Below, in pieces: positions 5,570 to 10,655 of a DNA stretch of 10,655 bases; positions within the stretch are counted from its first letter, which is position 1; each line of letters opens with the position of its first letter. The stretch spans positions 1 to 10,655 of the forward strand of contig WAOH01000105.1 in NCBI GenBank assembly GCA_015521385.1, in the 5' to 3' direction. The notes beneath the pieces were generated by a model, which was given only the letters and a program-made list of their open reading frames with translations, ran no database searches and was not told where the DNA came from. The position numbers and the translations under genes are program-made. Source of the DNA: Thermoproteota archaeon. Lineage in GTDB: Archaea; Korarchaeota; Korarchaeia; Korarchaeales; Korarchaeaceae.

Positions 5570-5833
5570 TCACGTGGGTAATCCACCACTAACCTAACTA
5601 CTAGCATACTCGAGGCCGTTACTAACCAGTTAGTGGGACTCCTATGTTCGGTAGTGAGGTGGTGGTATTAATGCTACCCCTAACGAAATGCACTTGCCTA
5701 ATGCCATCCCTACCTCAATACTAGTAAATTCATGAGGTGAGTTCTCTCAAATGAATAGGGACCTTCCCGGCCATATTACCCCAAAATCTCATCCTGAAAC
5801 ATGATCGTAGTTTATGGAAGCATCTCGCCAACT
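5570..5833. other. non-coding stretch with nested inverted repeats
   Basis: No open frame of protein-like quality is seen. TAATCCACCAC (5579-5589) pairs with GTGGTGGTATTA (5659-5670) with one bulged base. Inside, CCACTAAC (5586-5593) pairs with GTTAGTGG (5629-5636), and ACTAAC-CA-GTTAGT (5621-5634) is a palindrome. Most of 5560-5785 has no counterpart in the deleted unit at 4514-4735, while 5790 onward does (CTGAAACATGATC against CTGAAACGTGATC). It may be a small inserted element in this copy or sequence lost from the other. Confidence 0.5.
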
Positions 5834-5880
5834 AACAACTATAGTGATCCCAAGGAAGGTAGCATAGTAGCAAGTGGTGG
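5834..5880 (+). repeat. 47-bp direct repeat, copy 2
   Basis: Identical to 4664-4710, 1170 bp away in the same orientation. It closes the second TA unit. Recombination between the copies would remove relB, broken relE and the second antitoxin remnant. Confidence 0.95.
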
Positions 5881-5979
5881 TGTTTCTTGCGAGGTAGAAT
5901 AATGGAATAGTATCACTGCCTCAGACCGATTACTACTAACTAGTTAGAAACAAGCTAAGCAGGTGGTCTCGCTAGATCC
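5881..5979. other. non-coding gap with palindrome
   Basis: No gene is seen between the repeat and the ligase terminator. A perfect 12-bp palindrome, CTAACTAGTTAG, lies at 5936-5947 and shares the ACTAAC/GTTAG motif with 5588-5634. Confidence 0.5.
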
Positions 5980-6004
5980 AAAAAAGTTTAAAGTTTATAA
6001 AAAT
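5980..6004 (-). terminator. T-rich terminator after the DNA ligase gene
   Basis: Reading the minus strand just past the ligase stop (6007-6009), the sequence is ATTTTTATAAACTTTAAAC and then TTTTTT at 5985-5980. Archaeal RNA polymerase stops at such oligo-T runs without needing a hairpin. It would end the PAC2-Hsp20-ligase transcript. Confidence 0.6.
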
Positions 6005-6006
6005 GA

Positions 6007-7815
6007 TTATTCTTCATCTTTTTCGGAAATAGAAGGCTTCTGTTCCTCTTCTTCCGTAACAGTCGTTAGCTGCATCTTGTACATCTGGATTATCTCCTCC
6101 TCCGTCGTGGCGTCCTGGGGTCCCTTGTCGTCCCTCCACCCCATGAACCTGGGGAACCTTATCGCCAGCCCGGCGTCCCTCTTCACCTTGCCCCATCCGC
6201 ACGTGTGGGTGGGGCTGAGCGTTATCTCATCTCCCAGCACCTGAGCGACCTTCTGGGGAACGAACCAGACGTCGGCCTCTAGATTGGACACGACGCTCGG
6301 GTGCTTGTGCTCTATCTTGTAGGGTTCCAGCAGCTTGGGCAGCTCCGCCAGCTCCTCGTCGGTGAAGCCGGATCCCATCTTGCAGACGGTCTTGAAAACA
6401 TCCTCCTCCGGCGAGTAGGCGGCCATCAGAAGGGCCCCGTATGTGCCGGCCCTCTTTCCCTTCCCCCAGAATGCCCCGACGACCACCAGATCGACGGGCT
6501 CCACCATCTTGCTAATGTAGCTCCTCTTGAGCTTGATCCAAGACCACCCCCTGGTACCGGCCTGGTACTGGGACTTGGGATCCTTGACCACGAGCCCCTC
6601 GGTACCCATCTCCACTGCGTGCTCGAAGAACCTCTCCAGCTCCTCCACGTCGTTATCGATCACCTCGTACTGCACTATTCTGGCCTTCTCGTTTTCCTTC
6701 AGCAGCTTGAGGAGGACGTCCCTCCTCTCCTCCAGCGGTTCGTCCAGCAGCTCCCTTCCATCCAGGTAGAGGACGTCGAACACGTAGGTCACTGTCGGGT
6801 AGGCTCTCATGGCCTCCTCAACGCCGTACTTCCTCCTCCTGTGCATCAGTTCCTGGAAGGGGAGTATCTCCCCGGTGTCCGGGTTCACGGCTACGGTCTC
6901 GCTGTCGAGCACTACGTCGTGACCCTCCACGGCCTTGGATACGAACTCCCTGACGTCCGGATAGGGATCCGTTATGTTCTCCAGCCTCCTGGAGAAGATC
7001 TGCACTTTACCATCCTTCCAGACGTGGATCTGCATCCTCTCTCCGTCATATTTGAACTCGGCGAACACCTTGGGCCCTATCTTGTCCATTATCTCCTGAG
7101 CCGACCTCAGCCTCTGAGCTAACATTGGCCTCACGGGTATGCCTAAGGTCAGCTTGATCTCCTCCAGCCCCTCGAAGCCCTTCTCCGCCACTATCTTGGC
7201 GATCCTGCCTATATCCGGAAATATGTTGTACTTCCTCTCCAGCTTGTCCCTGAAAGCCCTCCCCTTGAGGAACGCCTCTGCCAGGGCGTCCAAGATCGTC
7301 ATGTCCCTGACCCCAAGCCTAAGCCTCTCCGTCACCACTCTAGCTATGTACCTGGCCTCCAACGGCTTCGCGTCGCTGAACAGTCCAGCCAGTAGCCTTA
7401 TCTTGGCATCCTGAGCCCTCTCACCCGTGATCTCGGCGACCTTCCTCAGGGTGTCGAAGACCCTGTTCACGGTCAGGTCCTCGGTGAAGAAGGACTGGGC
7501 GACCTTGTTCTCCACCGCCCACTCGGCCAGCTTTCCTACGTCCCCGAGCTCCGGGTACTTGGCCTCAAGCTTGTCCTGGGATATTCCCGTGGCCATAGAG
7601 AGGGCCTTGAGCAGGAGCTTCTCCCCCACCCCCAGCTCGACCCCCTCGTAGGCGGGGGCTATGCTCCCCAACGTTAAATACACTATCTTGTCGAGGATCT
7701 CCGGTGGCGCCTCCAGGAAGAGCTTCTTGAGGTAATCAATCATCTCCAGCCTGCCCGAAGTGGCCTCTATCCTCTCGTAGTACTTGGCCACCTCGATGAA
7801 GAGCATGTCGCCCAT
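6007..7815 (-). CDS. lig: ATP-dependent DNA ligase
   Basis: A 602-residue archaeal DNA ligase that seals nicks, including those between Okazaki fragments, through an enzyme-AMP intermediate. The N-terminal DNA-binding domain covers about 1-225. Nucleotidyltransferase motif I is KYDGER at 255-260, with Lys255 taking the AMP. Motif Ia SRRLENIT is at 275-282, motif III YVFDVLYLDG at 344-353, motif IV EGLVVK at 406-411, motif V WIKLK at 426-430, and the OB-fold motif VI region RFPRFMGWR at 553-561. Length and motifs are standard and nothing is missing; the tail is acidic (EEEEQKPSISEKDEE). The ATG at 7815 directly follows the Hsp20 stop (TAGATG); ATG 7806, three codons in, is an alternative. The gene is the last of a likely PAC2-Hsp20-ligase transcript. 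Confidence 0.97.
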   Translation of the reverse strand: MGDMLFIEVAKYYERIEATSGRLEMIDYLKKLFLEAPPEILDKIVYLTLGSIAPAYEGVELGVGEKLLLKALSMATGISQDKLEAKYPELGDVGKLAEWAVENKVAQSFFTEDLTVNRVFDTLRKVAEITGERAQDAKIRLLAGLFSDAKPLEARYIARVVTERLRLGVRDMTILDALAEAFLKGRAFRDKLERKYNIFPDIGRIAKIVAEKGFEGLEEIKLTLGIPVRPMLAQRLRSAQEIMDKIGPKVFAEFKYDGERMQIHVWKDGKVQIFSRRLENITDPYPDVREFVSKAVEGHDVVLDSETVAVNPDTGEILPFQELMHRRRKYGVEEAMRAYPTVTYVFDVLYLDGRELLDEPLEERRDVLLKLLKENEKARIVQYEVIDNDVEELERFFEHAVEMGTEGLVVKDPKSQYQAGTRGWSWIKLKRSYISKMVEPVDLVVVGAFWGKGKRAGTYGALLMAAYSPEEDVFKTVCKMGSGFTDEELAELPKLLEPYKIEHKHPSVVSNLEADVWFVPQKVAQVLGDEITLSPTHTCGWGKVKRDAGLAIRFPRFMGWRDDKGPQDATTEEEIIQMYKMQLTTVTEEEEQKPSISEKDEE

Positions 7816-8151
7816 CTACTCCACCTTCACTCTCCTGAACCCCATCTCCTTGGGCGGAGCTACTATCTGGAGTATCCCGTTGGTCAGCCTCGCTACCACC
7901 TTGTCCGGATCTATGGGTATCGGCGTCTTTATCAGCTTCCTGTACCTCACCCTCGTCCCGCCTACCCTCGAGACCGCCTCAACCAGGATGGCATCCTCGC
8001 TCGCGCTTATGACGAGGTCCTCCTTCCTCACCCCAGGGAGGTCCATCGTTATGACCACGCCCTCCCTGGTGACCTTGACCTCGTGGAGGGGCTCCTCCAC
8101 ATCCCTAACGGTGAAGTACCCCCACCTAACCTCCCTGTAGAACCAACCCAT
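7816..8151 (-). CDS. small heat-shock protein, Hsp20/alpha-crystallin family
   Basis: A 111-residue ATP-independent holdase that keeps unfolding proteins soluble. The alpha-crystallin domain runs from about residue 21 to 99: VVITMDLPGVRKEDLVISASE near the start, and the signature ARLTNGILQIVAPP (A-x-x-x-N-G-[IV]-L) at 87-100. The C-terminus RRVKVE offers a V-x-V element, in the place of the I-x-I motif that links dimers into cages. The N-terminal arm is short (about 20 residues). An ATG at 8157 would add two residues, but GGGAGG lies too close to it and 7 nt before the ATG at 8151, so 8151 is chosen. It sits 12 nt after the PAC2 gene and directly against the ligase. Confidence 0.92.
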   Translation of the reverse strand: MGWFYREVRWGYFTVRDVEEPLHEVKVTREGVVITMDLPGVRKEDLVISASEDAILVEAVSRVGGTRVRYRKLIKTPIPIDPDKVVARLTNGILQIVAPPKEMGFRRVKVE

Positions 8152-8164
8152 ATACATCCCTCCC
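8152..8164 (-). promoter_or_regulatory. ribosome binding site deciding the Hsp20 start
   Basis: GGGAGG on the minus strand ends 7 nt before the ATG at 8151 and touches the upstream ATG at 8157. It also overlaps the PAC2 stop, giving translational coupling between the two genes. Confidence 0.55.
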
Positions 8165-8886
8165 TAACCTATGTACATGGGAGCCGGGGATTCCTTCGCC
8201 GTCTGGACGGTCTTGGCCATCAGCTCCTTCAGCTTCAGCCTTATCGTCTCTGACTCTGCCTCCAGCTGGCTTATGTCGACATCGAACCCGAGGACGGGTT
8301 CTATGGCCTTGAGCACCTCCGCAGCGGCCCCCGGGTCCGGGTAGGCGGCGAAGCTCTGGACCATCAGGGCGGCGGCGGGTACGCCCCTCCTGCTGGCCTC
8401 CCTGAGGAAGAAAGCCGCGTACCCGCTGAGGTACCCCTCCTTCATCAGCTCACCGCCTATGCCCGAGGCCAAAGACTTCGCCTCCTCGCTGCTGAACACG
8501 GCCATTACCTGGGGCTTCTCCACCTTTATCCGGTCCTCCTCCGGGACCCCGCCCATGACTATCGCTAGCTTGGGCCTCTTCCTGGCCACCCAGTCGAGGA
8601 CGGAGATGGTGAGCTTGAGGAGGGGATCCACCGGCAGGGGGACCTCGGCCTTGACCACGTAGAGCCCCTTGCCCCCGTATATCTTGACGGTGTGCATGGC
8701 GACGCCGTCCTTCACTCCTATGACCGGTGGGAACAGGGGAGAGTCTATCTTGCCGACCTCCTTCAGGTCGGCGACCTTGATGAGGTGGTCGGCCGCTATT
8801 ATGCTCACGAGGCCGGCGCCGGGAACGGCCAAGATGAGGATCGGGTTCTTCACCTCCGGCGCGGTCTCGATGATCTCGACGCTCAT
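8164..8886 (-). CDS. PAC2-family protein, proteasome-assembly-chaperone-like
   Basis: A 240-residue member of the PAC2 family, which in archaea includes PbaA/PbaB, homologues of eukaryotic proteasome assembly chaperones. Seen here: NPILILAVPGAGLVSIIAADH near the start, the central KLAIVMGGVPEEDRI (106-120), GGELMKEGYLSGYAAFFL (144-161), GVPAAALMVQS and YPDPGAAAEVLKAI (182-195), then an amphipathic helix at 205-230. The tail is PMYIG. Proteasome-binding chaperones often end in a hydrophobic-Tyr-X (HbYX) motif; here MYI fits but a Gly follows, so the motif is one residue from the end. Function in proteasome assembly is inferred from the family. A GTTAAAGC box lies about 34 nt upstream of the ATG, and the Hsp20 gene follows after 12 nt. 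Confidence 0.88.
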   Translation of the reverse strand: MSVEIIETAPEVKNPILILAVPGAGLVSIIAADHLIKVADLKEVGKIDSPLFPPVIGVKDGVAMHTVKIYGGKGLYVVKAEVPLPVDPLLKLTISVLDWVARKRPKLAIVMGGVPEEDRIKVEKPQVMAVFSSEEAKSLASGIGGELMKEGYLSGYAAFFLREASRRGVPAAALMVQSFAAYPDPGAAAEVLKAIEPVLGFDVDISQLEAESETIRLKLKELMAKTVQTAKESPAPMYIG

Positions 8887-8916
8887 GATAACCCTCAGTA
8901 AAGAGAGAGGTCGTGA

Positions 8917-8924
8917 GCTTTAAC
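8917..8924 (-). promoter_or_regulatory. TATA-like box for the PAC2-Hsp20-ligase transcript
   Basis: GTTAAAGC on the minus strand, centred 34 nt before the PAC2 ATG, lies in the 47-nt gap after trpS, the only sizeable gap in this block. Weak consensus; called by position. Confidence 0.35.
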
Positions 8925-8933
8925 CTTATCCGG

Positions 8934-10058
8934 TCAGTCCCTGGGATCCATCGACTTGTCTAGGGGGATGGGAGGTTCCTTCATTAGATACTCGTCGATC
9001 TTGTCCCTCATCTCCCTCCTCCTCATCTGGTGCTCCTCGATGAAGGGAACCAGCACCTCCATCGCCCTCCTCTTGGCGAGCCTGCAGCCCTCCTCCGGGT
9101 CATTGAAGCAGACCTCCCATATGGAGAAGAAGGACTCGTCGTCCGGGTCGAAGGCCCTCAGGTAGGACAGGGCGGGGCACCTCCTCGGGGGACCGCAGGC
9201 CGATCCCTCGATCTTCTCCCTCACCACCTCGGGAGGATCCGTGAGGAATATGGCGGACTCCGGGTACTTGGTCCCCATCTTGGGCTCGCCCTTGAGACCG
9301 AGGAGGAACTTGCTGTGGATCATTCCGGGTTTCCTGAGTCCCATCTTGTCCGCTATGAGTACGGAGATTCTCATGAGCGGATCCTGATCCACCGCCATGG
9401 GTATCAGGGCGCGGTGGGGCTCGTTCAGCTCCATCTCCATCATGAGGGCGGGCATCGACTGGACGACCGAGTAGAAGGCCACCCCCACGTTCCAGGAGTC
9501 GTCTATCTTCACCAGGTTCTTCAGCTCGGACAGGGAGATCCTCTTGGCCAGCTTGAGTGAGAGGGGATAGAGCCAGGAGGCGACCTGCGTGTCCCAGATT
9601 ATGTGGGTCCTCTCCTCATCGAAGCCCAGGGCGACGAAGTCTAAGGCGTTGTCCAGAGCGAACTTCCTGACCTGCTTCAGGCCCAGATCGGGTCTCAGGA
9701 CGAACTTCTCGTCGTCCGATATCTGGAAGAAGAAGTGGAGACCCAGCCTCTCCTGCATCCACTTGGCGAGGTTCACGGGTATGAGGTGGCCTATGTGCAT
9801 CGGGCCCGATGCTCCGCGGCCGGTGAAGATGTATACCTTGGCCCTGTCGTACTTGAGGTCCAGGAGGGCGAGCCTGAGGAAGCGGTGGGCGTAGAATATG
9901 CCCCTGGAGATGAGGTAGTGCTCCTCCCCGAAGACCTCCTGGAAGAGGTTCCTGACCTCGGTTGTCACGACGTCGAGCTCGAACAGGGAGATCAGCGCGT
10001 TGTAATCGACTGTATCCCCGCTCACCTCCCAAGGAGTTATCCTGAAGCCGGGAATCAT
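8934..10058 (-). CDS. trpS: tryptophanyl-tRNA synthetase
   Basis: A 374-residue class I aminoacyl-tRNA synthetase that charges tRNA-Trp. It begins MIPGFRITPWEVSGDTVDYN, the archaeal/eukaryotic TrpRS N-terminus (F-x-V-x-P-W-x-V). The HIGH motif is MHIGH at 87-91 inside FTGRGASGPMHIGHLIPV. FQISDDEKF (111-119), AVDQDPLMRI (222-231) and KPGMIHSKFLLGL (243-255) match the substrate pocket and family core. The KMSKS loop reads KMGTK at 260-264 (PKMGTKYPESAIFL), unlike the usual archaeal KMSSS. The C-terminal anticodon-binding part holds four cysteines (288, 294, 317, 325). The open frame extends to 10187 inside the HAD gene; the ATG at 10058 starts the conserved sequence, lies just behind the HAD stop, and has GGTGG upstream. 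Full-length and probably functional. Confidence 0.94.
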   Translation of the reverse strand: MIPGFRITPWEVSGDTVDYNALISLFELDVVTTEVRNLFQEVFGEEHYLISRGIFYAHRFLRLALLDLKYDRAKVYIFTGRGASGPMHIGHLIPVNLAKWMQERLGLHFFFQISDDEKFVLRPDLGLKQVRKFALDNALDFVALGFDEERTHIIWDTQVASWLYPLSLKLAKRISLSELKNLVKIDDSWNVGVAFYSVVQSMPALMMEMELNEPHRALIPMAVDQDPLMRISVLIADKMGLRKPGMIHSKFLLGLKGEPKMGTKYPESAIFLTDPPEVVREKIEGSACGPPRRCPALSYLRAFDPDDESFFSIWEVCFNDPEEGCRLAKRRAMEVLVPFIEEHQMRRREMRDKIDEYLMKEPPIPLDKSMDPRD

Positions 10059-10059
10059 G

Positions 10060-10557
10060 TCATCCACCCAGCAGGATCCTCTCCAGGTCTCGGAAGCTGT
10101 GCACATCCCCATCGGGATGGAACCTGAGCGTCCTGATCCTGGGATACCTCCTCCTGACCTTCTCGAGCATCTCCTCCTTGTCGTCAATGAATACGGTCTC
10201 GTCCTCCCTCACGCCCTTGGGAGCGAAGTGGTCCAGTATCCTCTCCATCATCCGGTCCTTCTCCGGGTGGGGCTCTATCACCAGCAGGTCGAAGTAGCGA
10301 TCAAGCTGGAAGGTCCTCAGGACTGCTATCGCCTTATCCGGCTCATTCCAGCTGCAGGTGGACAGGTAGATCCCCCTGGCCCTGGCCCCCTCCAGGAAGT
10401 TCCTGACACCCTCCCTCAGGACGACCCTCTCACCCGAGGAGTCAACCAGGGTCCTCTCGTCGACCCTCCTGAGGGGCAGGATTAGGGAGGTGGCGTCGTG
10501 GTGATCCCAGAGCACCTGATCAAGGTCGAGAACTATCAGCTTCACCCTGCCCGGCAT
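10060..10557 (-). CDS. HAD-superfamily phosphatase, MDP-1-like
   Basis: A 165-residue Mg2+-dependent phosphatase of the HAD superfamily, closest by pattern to magnesium-dependent phosphatase 1 (Acid_PPase family). Motif I is VLDLDQVLW with nucleophile Asp11 and acid/base Asp13. Motif II is LSTCSWN (Ser66/Thr67), and Lys100 in HPEKDRMMERIL fits motif III. Motif IV is VFIDDKEEM with Asp125 and Asp126. MDP-1 relatives act on protein phosphotyrosine or sugar-amine phosphates; the substrate here is unknown. There is no large cap domain, in line with the length. The stop is one base before the trpS start, so the two are probably co-translated. The start at 10557 overlaps the upstream reading frame by 38 nt; a GTG at 10545 would remove 12 nt of that. 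Confidence 0.88.
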   Translation of the reverse strand: MPGRVKLIVLDLDQVLWDHHDATSLILPLRRVDERTLVDSSGERVVLREGVRNFLEGARARGIYLSTCSWNEPDKAIAVLRTFQLDRYFDLLVIEPHPEKDRMMERILDHFAPKGVREDETVFIDDKEEMLEKVRRRYPRIRTLRFHPDGDVHSFRDLERILLGG

Positions 10558-10654
10558 CCTCTATACCCTCTACTTCCCCTCCCTCCTCGGTCAGGAGATC
10601 CTTAAGCTTTTCCAGCGCCGCCTCCACGATCCTCTCGGCCTCACCCTCCTCAGG
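10520..10654 (-). CDS. C-terminus of an unidentified acidic protein (partial)
   Basis: An open frame enters from the window's end and reads PEEGEAERIVEAALEKLKDLL, then TEEGGEVEGIEDAGQGEADSSRP, and stops at 10520-10522. Its 44 residues form an amphipathic helix (AERIVEAALEKLKDLL) followed by an acidic tail, which looks like a real protein end. Too little is visible to name a family. It overlaps the HAD start by 38 nt, which suggests one operon in the same direction. If the HAD gene began at its GTG further in, the overlap would shrink. Confidence 0.5.
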   Translation of the reverse strand, partial: PEEGEAERIVEAALEKLKDLLTEEGGEVEGIEDAGQGEADSSRP

Positions 10655-10655
10655 G

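Noticed and set aside
4514..5880. CRISPR-like array from repeated segments
   Set aside because: There are only two copies of each repeat with unequal long spacing and coding content; it is a duplicated TA unit.
6301..7122. long plus-strand open frame opposite the DNA ligase gene
   Set aside because: Shadow of the ligase gene: composition is Leu/His/Gly/Val-rich with no domain, and the other strand has all ligase motifs.
9030..9560. 176-codon plus-strand frame opposite trpS
   Set aside because: Anti-sense shadow caused by the high G+C codon use of trpS; no start signal and no protein-like pattern.

Overview
The window reads as chromosomal DNA of a thermophilic archaeon. The evidence is a family B archaeal ATP-dependent DNA ligase, an archaeal-type tryptophanyl-tRNA synthetase, a PAC2-type proteasome-assembly protein, an archaeal ATPase with a DUF234-like nuclease tail, many AGG/ATA/CTC codons, and TATA-like boxes 26-30 nt upstream of likely leaderless starts. 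A Thermoproteota or Korarchaeota lineage fits best by general impression, but no marker here fixes it.

Layout. (a) 1-1723: three minus-strand genes. These are the N-terminal half of a CoA-disulfide-reductase-like flavoprotein (cut by the window start), a small unknown protein, and an unknown protein with a glycine-rich apolar core and charged helical tail. (b) 1999-3360: a minus-strand AAA-type ATPase with a C-terminal PD-(D/E)XK-like region. (c) 3659-5980: a toxin-antitoxin graveyard. An intact AbrB-type vapB is followed by a vapC split over three frames. On the plus strand there is a deleted relBE copy, a frameshifted second antitoxin with a 9-codon toxin start, and an intact relB followed by a relE with an in-frame TAG and no normal start codon. 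Direct repeats (about 60 bp at 98% identity, and 47 bp at 100%) tie the two relBE units together. (d) 6007-10655: a compact minus-strand housekeeping block. Reading in the direction of transcription it runs: unknown C-terminus, MDP-1-like HAD phosphatase, TrpRS, a 47-nt gap with a promoter-like box, PAC2 protein, Hsp20, DNA ligase, T-rich terminator.

How it works together. The PAC2-Hsp20-ligase genes abut closely enough to be one transcript, joining proteasome assembly, chaperone and DNA joining functions. HAD and trpS are also tightly coupled. The 3.4-6.0 kb segment is the accessory part. Every recognisable toxin is broken while two antitoxin genes remain open, which suggests loss of toxin function after one or more TA modules arrived and duplicated. 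I did not find a clear new multi-gene defence or mobile system. The most unusual content is the TA ruin and its repeat-mediated rearrangement.
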